Below, piece by piece: positions 16,376 through 25,627 of a stretch of DNA of 64,000 nucleotides. The translations under genes were made by a program, and so were the position numbers. How positions within the stretch are numbered: position 1 is the stretch's first letter; each line of letters starts with the position of its first letter. This DNA is from JBHJHP01 sp042219855 (lineage in GTDB: Bacteria; Bacteroidota; Bacteroidia; Bacteroidales; UBA5342). The notes below the pieces were generated by a model. That model saw only the letters and a program-made list of their open reading frames with translations. It searched no databases and was not told the origin of the DNA. The stretch is from positions 186,001-250,000 of the forward strand of contig NZ_JBHJHP010000008.1 of assembly GCF_042219855.1 (NCBI RefSeq), given 5' to 3'.

Positions 16376-18106
16376 ATGTCCGGCAATTATATAAATCTGA
16401 CACGATACAAGCGTTGGGAAACCAGTGAAGTTGAAATTGGAGATTTAACCATCGGAGGTAAGGCTCCAATCCGGATCCAGTCGATGACGAACACGGATAC
16501 AAATGATACGGAAACCAGTGTTGCCCAGGCCATCCGGATTATTGAAGCTGGTGGGGAATTGGTCAGGTTGACCGCGCAGGGTACGCGCGAGGCAGAGAAT
16601 CTTGGTACAATTAAAAGTGCGCTAATTGCCAGAGGGTACAAGACGCCCGTTGTTGCCGATATTCATTTCAATCCCAGGGCTGCACTCGTAGCCGCAGAAA
16701 AAGTTGATAAGGTGCGGATCAATCCGGGAAATTTTGTGGATCCCGCCAAGCAATTCAAATCCATCGATTATACCGAACAGGAATATACAGAAGAACTGGC
16801 CAACATCAGATACAAGTTTTTGCCTTTTCTTGCCCTTTGTCAGAAAAACGGAACTGCTATCCGTATCGGTGTGAACCATGGTTCCTTATCCGATCGGATC
16901 ATGAGCCGGTATGGCGATACACCGGAGGGCATGGTGGAATCGTGTATGGAGTATCTGCGTATTGCCAACGAGGTTGGGTTTAATAATATTGTACTGTCCA
17001 TTAAAGCCAGTAACACCAGGATTATGGTTCATACCGTGAGACTACTGGTAAAAACAATGGAACAGGAAGGAATGAATTACCCGCTTCATCTTGGGGTGAC
17101 CGAGGCCGGAGATGCCGAGGATGGTCGTATTAAATCTGCCGTTGGAATTGGTGCACTATTGGTGGATGGAATTGGGGACACAATCAGGGTTTCATTAAGT
17201 GAGGACCCGGAACTGGAAATTCCTGTGGCCAAAACGCTGGTTGATTACGTAACTGAAAGAGCGGGACACACGACGGTGGAAGAGTTTATTACATCCCTTT
17301 ATCATCCGTTTATTTATTCAAAGATTATCTCTGATCCGGTTAAGCAGGTTGGTGGAGAAAATGTGCCGGTTGTGGTTGGATCCGTTGAACAGAAAGGTGA
17401 TTTTCGTCCGGATCTGATATTTAAGGAAAGCAGACTTTATTCAGATAACGAAGAGATTTCGTTTGTGGAATTGAAAGATGATTTTGATAAATCTGATTTG
17501 GTTAGCCTGAATGAAAAAACTGTTTTGGTATTATCTACTGGGAATAAAAACATTCATGCAGCATTAAGAAGTCTGCGATTCAGATTGTTGGAAAATGGCA
17601 TTAAGAATCCGGTTGTTTTTAAATTATCTTATGCCGAACGAGACAAAGAAACTTTCATGCTTAAAGCAGCAACAGATGCAGGTATTCTGTTTTTAGACGG
17701 TTTAGGAGATGGACTGTGGCTTGAAGATGAAAATCAATCACCGGAAACATTGGTGCAGACAGCATTTTCTATTTTGCAGGCATCACGGGACCGAATGACC
17801 AAACCGGATTATATTTCATGTCCGGGATGTGGCAGAACATTGTTTGATCTGCAAAAAACAATTGCCCGGATCAAAGCCAGAACATCACATCTTAAAGGCC
17901 TGAAGATTGGCATCATGGGATGTATTGTTAACGGCCCCGGGGAGATGGCTGATGCTGATTATGGCTATGTGGGTGCTGGAAGAGGCCGGATCAGCCTTTA
18001 TAAGGGCAAAACATGTATCGAAAAAAATATTCCTGAAGATGATGCAGTTGAAAAACTGATAAGTCTTATTAAAGAGAACGGGGATTGGGTGGAAGAACTT
18101 AATTAA
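16376..18106 (+). CDS. ispG: 4-hydroxy-3-methylbut-2-enyl diphosphate synthase (IspG/GcpE), long form
   Basis: This 576-residue enzyme performs the penultimate step of the MEP isoprenoid pathway, reducing MEcPP to HMBPP with a [4Fe-4S] cluster. The TIM barrel opens with IGGKAPIRIQSMTNTDT, and the C-terminal cluster domain has SCPGCGRTLFDLQ and GIMGCIVNGPGEMADADYGYVG, giving three Cys ligands and the conserved Glu. It is longer than the E. coli enzyme (about 370) because of a middle insertion at about 290-470, the three-domain form known from Bacteroidetes, Chlamydiae and plants. Partner genes of the pathway are not in the window. Confidence 0.95.
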   Translation: MSGNYINLTRYKRWETSEVEIGDLTIGGKAPIRIQSMTNTDTNDTETSVAQAIRIIEAGGELVRLTAQGTREAENLGTIKSALIARGYKTPVVADIHFNPRAALVAAEKVDKVRINPGNFVDPAKQFKSIDYTEQEYTEELANIRYKFLPFLALCQKNGTAIRIGVNHGSLSDRIMSRYGDTPEGMVESCMEYLRIANEVGFNNIVLSIKASNTRIMVHTVRLLVKTMEQEGMNYPLHLGVTEAGDAEDGRIKSAVGIGALLVDGIGDTIRVSLSEDPELEIPVAKTLVDYVTERAGHTTVEEFITSLYHPFIYSKIISDPVKQVGGENVPVVVGSVEQKGDFRPDLIFKESRLYSDNEEISFVELKDDFDKSDLVSLNEKTVLVLSTGNKNIHAALRSLRFRLLENGIKNPVVFKLSYAERDKETFMLKAATDAGILFLDGLGDGLWLEDENQSPETLVQTAFSILQASRDRMTKPDYISCPGCGRTLFDLQKTIARIKARTSHLKGLKIGIMGCIVNGPGEMADADYGYVGAGRGRISLYKGKTCIEKNIPEDDAVEKLISLIKENGDWVEELN

Positions 18107-18189
18107 ATATCAGTAATGTCTGGTTTAATTAAAAATATGGATTATTGCAGTATAAGTTTTTCACAAGGCAATCATCTTGTCTGATCGGC

Positions 18190-20391
18190 TTAGATTTCAG
18201 AATACATTAATTTACCATAACCATTTGAAAAATAGGGGAATTTAATAGCCTTGTCATTAATTGGTTTATTTGATTGATCTGTAATATAAACAGCTTCGTT
18301 CTTAAATTCTATAATTCTTCTGTGCTCAATGTCTTTATATTTAAGAACTAAGTCTATTTGATCCTTATTTAGCACATTAATTGAAATATCATAGTCAGGA
18401 TTAACCGTAAAAATATCTTTAAAGTCAGTCTGCTCTTTGTCATCTATAAAACATGTTGAATGCGCACTCGTCGAGATAAACCTCATTCGTTGGTTTTTAA
18501 CTGGTGTATAGAGATAAGTGCCTGGGTCTGAAAAAAATGTATTATTGTCAATCATCAGTTCAACGGATAATTTATCGTTATGCGAATGGCCCCAATTACA
18601 ATATTTTCTGGCTCTGTGTCCTAACATTATACTTAAGAATAAATGCCTGGATTTAATTACGATAAGCCCAAAATCAGGGTATTGATAAAGCTGTTTGTCT
18701 GACTGTATTTCTTCCAGTAATTCTACAGGGATTTTTATGGCTGACTCATGTATATAATTAAGCGTTTTACTGGTATTTGCGTCTGTTTTGAATGTTATTG
18801 TGGAATCACTTGTAGTATCCAGCATTCTGTTATTGGCTAATAAGCCAATAATTTGACTTTCTGGTGTATCTGATGAGCTGTTTGTTTTATTTTTAAATAA
18901 TTTTTCTGATAACCATAAAAAAGTACTATGATTTAAAATGTTTTCATCCCAGAATAATTCGTTGTTTTTCGCATAGCCGGATATGAGTTTAGCATATCCT
19001 TTCAGATTTAAATATTTTTCTTCTGCTTTTATCACTGAGATAAGTTTTCCAACAGGTGACAGTTTAACAAATCTGCCACTGTCGTTATCTCCAATTTGTA
19101 CAACCTCCCCATTTTGTTTTGTGCAGATTTTTGTAAATTCGCTTAGCTTATAGAGTCTGCTTATGTACCATTCAGGAAATTGAAACTTATCATTTTCAAT
19201 AGAAAACTGTTGTTCTGACCTCAATCTGGATGGTAATTTTGAATTGTACCTGCTAAAATCTCTTAGGATAGCTGTTTTTTGTTTTCCAAGTCCTGACAGA
19301 AGAGCAGTTGAATATAAAACCATTTCTCCACTAAGGCGGTGATAGCTTGTGCTGGCTTCACATGAGGAGCCATCAGTGTAGAACTGTTTATCAAATTCAT
19401 TAATTAATTCATTAGCCGAAAAACTCAACCATTTATTAACATCTTTATCATCCTGCAGGTATGCCGAAGCAAACAGTAATCCTGCAATATTTGAAAGATA
19501 ATGATTGCTTGTAAGTTCATAGTGCCATTCAAGATTATCGAAAATATGTTTACCATGCTCAAAAACGGATTCAGCCAATACTTTTTCAAATTCATCGTCT
19601 AATATACCGGTATCATCCAAAGGCTTAAACATAAAGTAGGATAGCAGGATGTTTGTAACCCTGATTGCAACGTCCATTGTGCATGTCCAGCATACTCCCA
19701 TTTGTGGTGGATTGGTCGCAATAAAATCCAGAATCTGACATCTGAATTCATAAATGTATTTATCTTTTAAATTTGTTGAATATGCAAATAAAGCCAGTTG
19801 AGTAAAATGCTGCAAACGAGATAATTCCCATGGAACTTTAATATCGACACCTTTAAGTTCCCCTACAATATTTTTTCTGCAGTTTTTGAAATATGTTTTA
19901 TTGCTCCATCTGAATCCGGACTTGAAGTCTTTTTGCCAGTCAATTGGTTTATAGTTCTCATCGTTTATCATCTTCCATATAGACGCAGACTTCCTGAAAT
20001 CGTTTTTTCTCAGAATTTTACGTAGCCATTCTCCTTTTTTATCGAAATTCTCAATCTTCACATTCATACTATAATGCGATCCTTCGAGACCCAATGAGTC
20101 ATCACCATACCCAACACCTACCCAACCACTTCCTAACAAATCAAAACGGTGTGAAATATAGTAATCAGACAACGTATTCTGCACTGCAGGATCAATAGTA
20201 ATATTGTTCTGTAGCGGCAGGGTGTAATTTAGCAAGGAAATACCTGAACGGGTTTTATATGCAAAAAAAATGCGATTCAGTTTATAAATATATTCAGATA
20301 GAATACGGCGCAGAAAACTAAAAAAGCGAGGTATCACCTTTTTCAATGGCATCTTCTTTGCCAGTTTTATATAATATCCTGCTGAAGGCAT
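18190..20391 (-). CDS. Heparinase II/III-family protein of a polysaccharide cluster
   Basis: This 733-residue protein has the heparinase/alginate-lyase layout. A helical N-terminal part (about 100-420) includes LEWHYELTSNHYLSN and ASTSYHRLSGEM. A beta-rich C-terminal part has GHSHNDKLSVEL and FSDPGTYLYTP. These His and Tyr residues match those used for beta-elimination of uronic-acid polymers. No signal peptide is visible (MPSAGYYIKLAKKMPLKK), so it may act inside the cell. It is the last gene of the minus-strand polysaccharide cluster. Members like this often sit beside bi-domain oxidoreductases and CapK-like genes, as here. It may edit the polymer or clear stalled intermediates. Confidence 0.8.
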   Translation of the reverse strand: MPSAGYYIKLAKKMPLKKVIPRFFSFLRRILSEYIYKLNRIFFAYKTRSGISLLNYTLPLQNNITIDPAVQNTLSDYYISHRFDLLGSGWVGVGYGDDSLGLEGSHYSMNVKIENFDKKGEWLRKILRKNDFRKSASIWKMINDENYKPIDWQKDFKSGFRWSNKTYFKNCRKNIVGELKGVDIKVPWELSRLQHFTQLALFAYSTNLKDKYIYEFRCQILDFIATNPPQMGVCWTCTMDVAIRVTNILLSYFMFKPLDDTGILDDEFEKVLAESVFEHGKHIFDNLEWHYELTSNHYLSNIAGLLFASAYLQDDKDVNKWLSFSANELINEFDKQFYTDGSSCEASTSYHRLSGEMVLYSTALLSGLGKQKTAILRDFSRYNSKLPSRLRSEQQFSIENDKFQFPEWYISRLYKLSEFTKICTKQNGEVVQIGDNDSGRFVKLSPVGKLISVIKAEEKYLNLKGYAKLISGYAKNNELFWDENILNHSTFLWLSEKLFKNKTNSSSDTPESQIIGLLANNRMLDTTSDSTITFKTDANTSKTLNYIHESAIKIPVELLEEIQSDKQLYQYPDFGLIVIKSRHLFLSIMLGHRARKYCNWGHSHNDKLSVELMIDNNTFFSDPGTYLYTPVKNQRMRFISTSAHSTCFIDDKEQTDFKDIFTVNPDYDISINVLNKDQIDLVLKYKDIEHRRIIEFKNEAVYITDQSNKPINDKAIKFPYFSNGYGKLMYSEI

Positions 20392-20435
20392 TATGATAAC
20401 GGGTTTTACTGTTAAGTATGTCTATTGGTATAAAT

Positions 20436-21743
20436 TTATGTTTTTCTTTTTATAGACAAATTATTATTAAGTACAGATTGAAACATTGCGTACATGATCA
20501 AATATGAAAATATTGCACCTGCTATGCTTCCGTACGTTGCTCCTATTGTATTATACTGAGTAATAAAATAGTACATTAATCCTGAATTAACCGGTAATGC
20601 AATTAGTGAAGCATAAAAGTTTAAGTTAATTTTTCCCAAACCTAATAGTGCAACTCCTCTGAGTGCATACATGTTTCTGAAAAACCATGCTAAAATTAAG
20701 TATCTGAAATATATAACCGAATTGTCATATTTACCTGAGAACATTAAATGTAATGCGGGCTTAATACTTATGAATGCAGCTATTCCAATGAGTATGGATA
20801 AAAGAAACAGAAGCCGGTTATATTTCTTGAAAACTCTTTTCCATTCATCTTTATTATTTGATCTTTCGGAAAAATAGGGTGTTGTAATTTGCTGTACAGT
20901 AGTTGTGAAGAGTCGTAAAACAATAATTAAGGTAATGGCAAAACTATAATATCCAAGTTCTGTTCGGTCTGAAATAAAGTAGTTTAATAAGAATATATCC
21001 AGATATAAACTAATATTGCTTAAGGCATTCGCCAGAAATGAAAATTTCGCATAAAACCAGTGTGTCCTGAAAGCATGTTTGAAATTGAATTTCTTTCTGT
21101 TTTCTTGCTTAATACAGGTTCTTCTGAACATTACGATAAACGTTAATGTACTCCCTGCAATAGTACTGTATATAAAGCCCTTAAAACCAAAGAAATATGT
21201 AAGTCCTATAATAAGAAACAGTGATATAAGTTTTGTGATAGTCTGAATTGAAGCAAGTTCTTTAATTCGTTTTAAGGCCTGCAAGTATGAAATTTGCAGG
21301 TAGTTGAGCGTCAATGGGAAAAGGGCAATAAAATATAATGGTAATACCTTGTTAATAATTGGGTCTGCTGAAATCAGCCCCATGAATGCAAGCGCTGAAA
21401 ATATCAGGTAAGCTACTATGGTGGAGATTACCGTATAGTGTATTGCTTTTTTAAATAAATAATAGGTTTCTTCAGATCCTCTTTTTTCAGAGCATAGTTT
21501 TAAGGTTGAGGTATTAAACCCAAGACCTGCAATTATGATGGCCAGGCCACTGTATGTTTGCAGTACCTTTATCTGCCCAATTTGTTCCGGAGATAAAATC
21601 CATGCTACAAATAAACCCGAAGAGAACGTTATAATCTGAATAAAGAAATTTGCCGATAATAAATGGAAGAACCCCATTTTCCCAACATCGCTCAGAATTT
21701 GCTTTGCGTTCAAAACCAATGTGTTAAACTGAGATTTAAACAT
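20436..21743 (-). CDS. Polysaccharide flippase (Wzx/MATE-like, MVF superfamily)
   Basis: This 435-residue integral membrane protein has 12 or more hydrophobic segments and the N-terminal signature of oligosaccharide flippases (FFIQIITFSSGLFVAWILSP). Such proteins move undecaprenyl-linked repeat units across the inner membrane. The start overlaps the end of the methyltransferase gene by 8 bp. No Wzy polymerase was recognised in the window, so the polymerase is either elsewhere or unlike known ones. Confidence 0.88.
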   Translation of the reverse strand: MFKSQFNTLVLNAKQILSDVGKMGFFHLLSANFFIQIITFSSGLFVAWILSPEQIGQIKVLQTYSGLAIIIAGLGFNTSTLKLCSEKRGSEETYYLFKKAIHYTVISTIVAYLIFSALAFMGLISADPIINKVLPLYFIALFPLTLNYLQISYLQALKRIKELASIQTITKLISLFLIIGLTYFFGFKGFIYSTIAGSTLTFIVMFRRTCIKQENRKKFNFKHAFRTHWFYAKFSFLANALSNISLYLDIFLLNYFISDRTELGYYSFAITLIIVLRLFTTTVQQITTPYFSERSNNKDEWKRVFKKYNRLLFLLSILIGIAAFISIKPALHLMFSGKYDNSVIYFRYLILAWFFRNMYALRGVALLGLGKINLNFYASLIALPVNSGLMYYFITQYNTIGATYGSIAGAIFSYLIMYAMFQSVLNNNLSIKRKT

Positions 21744-22668
21744 TCGTTGAACTTTTTCGATAGTAAGAATACATATGGTCGTAATAGGGATATTTATTTG
21801 GCAGGAATCTTTCCAGTATAGTTAGAATCTTGGTTTGCCAAATGTAAATCCGTTTTGGCTTAATATCAAGTGTAGCGTTATAATAGGATGCCAGGCGCTC
21901 TGAATCAGGGTTCTTAAAAATTTCGTAATAAGGTGATCGCTTCGAATATCTTCCTGCTAATCCACCCGATGTATATTTTCTTTTATTTAGGTTCATGCCA
22001 TGCTTAACCATAAAGTGATCGAGAAACTGTCTGGAATAGAATGATAAATGTTCAGGTGGCGTAAACATATGCCAATGAAGATTTCTCTTTTGTAGTTTTT
22101 CTACCAGTTTTGTTTCAATTGAAGGGATAAGAATTACCAATATTCCGTCTGTTTCCAGTATTGAGATCAGTTTCTCCAATAATTTGACCGGTCTCGCGAT
22201 ATGTTCCAGAAGAGCATAACAGGTTATGACATCAAATTTCTTATCAAATTCTATATTTTCTATGAAATCGCAGTATATATTCAGTCCTCTTTCTTGAGCA
22301 ATGCCAGCATTAAACTCATTTAGTTCAACTCCATATAACTCGTGGTTTTTATCCCAATGCATTAAAAAATCACCAGTTCTGCATCCTACATCTAAAACTT
22401 TAAGATTTTTTTTAGGTGATTCTAATGTCCTTATAATATAATTTACTTCATCTGTCCAGTATTTTCTGACGACAAATTTAGAATCATGTTTTTTAGTCTC
22501 AAAATTGTAAAGCGATGCTAAGTCTATATTGTGCTCAGCTTCATCAAAGAAAAATGATTGACATGCGTTACATTTATACAATGTATAAGGAGATTCAGTA
22601 TATGGACCGATTATCGATTTATATTCTGATATATCATCAGAATTGCATATAGTACAGCGATCAATCAT
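21736..22668 (-). CDS. SAM-dependent methyltransferase with N-terminal zinc ribbon
   Basis: This 310-residue protein begins with a four-Cys zinc knuckle (C5, C8, C33, C36), followed by a class I methyltransferase domain with the SAM loop VLDVGCRTGDF at about 93-103 and ITCYALLEHI. Proteins of this shape (Methyltransf_13/11 type) are common in surface polysaccharide clusters, where they methylate sugars or take part in nucleotide-sugar modification. It overlaps both neighbours by 8 bp: the CBS-nucleotidyltransferase upstream and the flippase downstream. The acceptor is unknown. Confidence 0.85.
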   Translation of the reverse strand: MIDRCTICNSDDISEYKSIIGPYTESPYTLYKCNACQSFFFDEAEHNIDLASLYNFETKKHDSKFVVRKYWTDEVNYIIRTLESPKKNLKVLDVGCRTGDFLMHWDKNHELYGVELNEFNAGIAQERGLNIYCDFIENIEFDKKFDVITCYALLEHIARPVKLLEKLISILETDGILVILIPSIETKLVEKLQKRNLHWHMFTPPEHLSFYSRQFLDHFMVKHGMNLNKRKYTSGGLAGRYSKRSPYYEIFKNPDSERLASYYNATLDIKPKRIYIWQTKILTILERFLPNKYPYYDHMYSYYRKSSTNV

Positions 22669-23746
22669 TTTGCTTTAAATTTATTAATCCTAAATACTCT
22701 TTCCAGTCTCCAATATCTGTCCATGACTTCTCACTTATTGGAAACACACCAACTTTACCACCTCTTTTTTTAATTTTTTCAATAAGTTCTGTTATATGAA
22801 AGAATTCATTTTCCGGGATCTCATTCAGAAGGTGTGGTTCCAGGATGTAGAATCCAGTGTTAATTTTAAAAACAATCTCAGGTTTTTCAGAAATTGTATC
22901 TAATAAGCCATCTTCTACTGTTTCCACTGTTCCATATGGAATATTATAATGTTTGAGTGCAGCAACCATGGTAAGTTCGTTTTTATTGCGGTTGTGATAA
23001 TCGTATATCTCACTGATGTCCTGGTCGATAAGTATGTCGCAATTTGACACAAAAAAAGTTGTAGCTATTTTATTTTTTAAAAGAAACAAGGAACCTGCAG
23101 TTCCCAGAGGTTGATCCTCCTGGAAATATTCAATATTATAATCAGGATTGTTTAATGTCTCAAAATAGTGTTTTATAATTTCTGCTTTGTAGTTCACAGA
23201 CAGGAAAAAATCGTTACATCCAACTTCACAAAATCTGTCCATAATCTCTTCAATAATGGTTTTTTCACCGAGGGGTATCAGAGGTTTTGGTAGAACGTTT
23301 GTCATTGGTCTTAATCGGGTTCCTTGTCCTCCAGCCATAATTAGTACCGGAAGGCGTTTTATTTGTGACTTGCTTTTTTCCTTATCAATGAACACATCTT
23401 CCCAAAAATAGACATCACTCAGGTTTCCGTCAGTATCGATCACAGGCATACATTCAGTTCTGTATTCCAGCATTCTTTGTTTTATAACATCAAAAGATTC
23501 AGTTGAATAACTTAGTGTTATTTTTTTTCTCAGAATGCCGGTTAACGAACCGTTTAAATCCGTATTGTTTATTATGGCTCTTTGAATATCTCCAATACTT
23601 AAAAGCCCTAAAAACTCAATACCATCAAAAACCAAAAGTAGTTTTTTCGTACTCTGATCCATTTGTTTAAGTGCGTCCAGAATTTTTGCATCCTTTTGAA
23701 TTGAAATAGCCTTAATCTTTTTATCGTCCATTTTTGCCTTATTCAA
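22661..23746 (-). CDS. Sugar-phosphate nucleotidyltransferase with tandem CBS domains (LegF/PtmE-like)
   Basis: This 361-residue protein carries two CBS domains (about 8-120) fused to a nucleotidyltransferase domain that starts LPVLIMAGGQGTRLRPMT near residue 129, followed by PKPLIPLGEK and later VSNCDILIDQD. This fusion is known from PtmE and LegF, which make GDP-GlcNAc for legionaminic acid. The CBS pair may bind a nucleotide and control activity. A LegB-like dehydratase lies two genes upstream, which fits that idea. Other genes needed for nonulosonate synthesis are absent from the window, so another GDP- or CDP-sugar product is possible. Confidence 0.82.
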   Translation of the reverse strand: MNKAKMDDKKIKAISIQKDAKILDALKQMDQSTKKLLLVFDGIEFLGLLSIGDIQRAIINNTDLNGSLTGILRKKITLSYSTESFDVIKQRMLEYRTECMPVIDTDGNLSDVYFWEDVFIDKEKSKSQIKRLPVLIMAGGQGTRLRPMTNVLPKPLIPLGEKTIIEEIMDRFCEVGCNDFFLSVNYKAEIIKHYFETLNNPDYNIEYFQEDQPLGTAGSLFLLKNKIATTFFVSNCDILIDQDISEIYDYHNRNKNELTMVAALKHYNIPYGTVETVEDGLLDTISEKPEIVFKINTGFYILEPHLLNEIPENEFFHITELIEKIKKRGGKVGVFPISEKSWTDIGDWKEYLGLINLKQND

Positions 23747-23769
23747 AAATTAATTTTAGCAGATGACTT

Positions 23770-24627
23770 TTATGAATTTAAGTATAACTCTATACCCTTT
23801 TTTAGTGATACCTTTGGTTCCCAGTTTAATACACTTTTTATTTTCTTATTCGATCCAACAGTTTCTAATACTTCGTTTTTGCGTACTGTATTTTCATCAA
23901 ATATGAATTGTAAAGATGTATTTTCAGATACCATTTTTATGATATCGGTTAATTCTTTTACTGAATAACTTTTTTCAGAGGCAATATTTAATGTTTCATA
24001 ATCAAAATCTGTACTGCAAGCTTTGATAATGGCATCAATAACATCAGTTATATAAATAAAATCTCTGCGGGGTCTTGCATCTTTTAGCTTAACTGACGTA
24101 TTGCCTTTTTTAACTTCACTTATAATTTTAGGAATCAAAAAATTTTCATTCTGTCCTGGTCCATAAATATTGAAAGGTCTGAATATTAGGACAGGAATAT
24201 TAAAATCACGATGATAACCTTTGCATAACTCTTCACCTATTATTTTAGTTTGAGCATATGGATTAAATGCTTTTAGAGGATGATTTTCGTCTATTGGCAA
24301 ATATTCCGGTTCACCATATACATAAGAACTGAAAAATATGAAGCGTGCATTCTTCTTTCTGCACAACTCCAATGCGTTTAAAGTACTAACCACATTGGTA
24401 TAATAATATTCATGTGGCATGTTAAATGATTCGGGTACAAAAGATTTGCCAGCCAGATGAATCAGTAAATCAAAATCAGAAATTGAATTCAGCGAATCTT
24501 TATTTGTAAGATCATAACCATTATTAATATCCAGTTCAATAATGCTATAATCAGGAAAATTAAGCTGAATCGCATTTTTCAGATGTTTCCCGATAAATCC
24601 AAAACTTCCTGTGATTGCAATTCTCAT
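23770..24627 (-). CDS. NAD-dependent epimerase/dehydratase (extended SDR)
   Basis: This 285-residue protein starts at ATG 24627; an in-frame ATG 63 bp upstream would overlap the LegB-like gene and add a non-conserved tail. It has the Rossmann motif GSFGFIGKHL, HLAGKSFVPES, and YAQTK as the catalytic YxxxK, followed by RPFNIYGPGQ. It converts a nucleotide sugar, probably the product of the adjacent dehydratase, by epimerisation or reduction. It ends 23 bp before the CBS-nucleotidyltransferase gene. The sugar cannot be named from sequence alone. Confidence 0.85.
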   Translation of the reverse strand: MRIAITGSFGFIGKHLKNAIQLNFPDYSIIELDINNGYDLTNKDSLNSISDFDLLIHLAGKSFVPESFNMPHEYYYTNVVSTLNALELCRKKNARFIFFSSYVYGEPEYLPIDENHPLKAFNPYAQTKIIGEELCKGYHRDFNIPVLIFRPFNIYGPGQNENFLIPKIISEVKKGNTSVKLKDARPRRDFIYITDVIDAIIKACSTDFDYETLNIASEKSYSVKELTDIIKMVSENTSLQFIFDENTVRKNEVLETVGSNKKIKSVLNWEPKVSLKKGIELYLNS

Positions 24628-24628
24628 T

Positions 24629-25609
24629 TTAAAGATTGTAAATATCAGATTTATACTTCGCCAGATTCTTTTTATCTGAAAACCATTCACAGGTAACCCT
24701 TAAGCCTTCCTCTAGTGTAAATTGAGGGGTCCATTCTGTAAGTGTTTTGATTTGAGTATTATCACCCCATAGCCGGAATACTTCTGATTTTGATGGCCTA
24801 AGCCTTTGGTTGTCAGTTGTGAATTCTATATCAGAGCCCATGATATCTTTAATAATATTCAAAGTATCCCGCATTGATACTTCAAAATTTGAAGCTATAT
24901 TAATCTCGCGCCCGGTTGTTTTATCCGTTTTAGAGATTTCAATAAAACCATTACAGGTATCTGTTACAAAATTAAAATCGCGTGTTGGGCTAAGGTCACC
25001 GAGCTTAATTTCTTTTGTGCCATTCAGTATTTGCGTAATTATAGTTGGTATTATGGCTCTCGCAGATTGTCTGGGGCCAAATGTGTTAAACGGTCTTGCA
25101 ATAGTGACCGGAAGATTAAAAGCGTTAAAGTAACTCATCGCTATTGCATCTGCACCAATTTTAGATGCTGAATAAGGACTCTGAGGTTGTTTAGGATGTT
25201 TTTCATCAATGGGCACATATTGTGCGGTCCCATAAACTTCTGACGTAGAGGTGTGAATTACCCTTATTCCACCATTTTCTTTTGCTGCCTGACAAATATT
25301 TAAAGTTCCCTTGATATTAGTATCAACATATGAATCCGGTGCTACATATGAATACGGAATTGCGATCAGAGCCGCAAGATGGAATACTGCATCCATGCCT
25401 TTTACGATGGTATTACAAAAATGTGGATCTCTGATATCGCCGGAAACGATTTCCAGATCTGGACTATTTCTTAAGTCTTCCAGCCATCCCCAGTAGTTGA
25501 ATGAATTATACATCGATAATGCACGAACTTTAAACCCTTGCTCCAGAAGCAATTCTGTTAGGTGTGATCCGATAAATCCGTCAGCACCTGTGACTAAAAC
25601 ATTCTTCAT
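24629..25609 (-). CDS. NAD-dependent 4,6-dehydratase, LegB-like
   Basis: This 326-residue extended SDR has GADGFIGSHL, TSTSEVYGTA with the catalytic Thr/Ser region, YSASK, and RPFNTFGPRQSARAIIP. The segment YNSFNYWGWLEDL near residue 40 is characteristic of the LegB group, which dehydrates GDP-GlcNAc on the route to legionaminic acid. With the CBS-nucleotidyltransferase and a second SDR downstream, a deoxy or keto amino sugar is the likely product. An aminotransferase of the LegC type was expected and is not seen in the window. The next gene starts one base after its stop. Confidence 0.85.
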   Translation of the reverse strand: MKNVLVTGADGFIGSHLTELLLEQGFKVRALSMYNSFNYWGWLEDLRNSPDLEIVSGDIRDPHFCNTIVKGMDAVFHLAALIAIPYSYVAPDSYVDTNIKGTLNICQAAKENGGIRVIHTSTSEVYGTAQYVPIDEKHPKQPQSPYSASKIGADAIAMSYFNAFNLPVTIARPFNTFGPRQSARAIIPTIITQILNGTKEIKLGDLSPTRDFNFVTDTCNGFIEISKTDKTTGREINIASNFEVSMRDTLNIIKDIMGSDIEFTTDNQRLRPSKSEVFRLWGDNTQIKTLTEWTPQFTLEEGLRVTCEWFSDKKNLAKYKSDIYNL

Positions 25610-25627
25610 AGTTTGTATTGTCTTATT

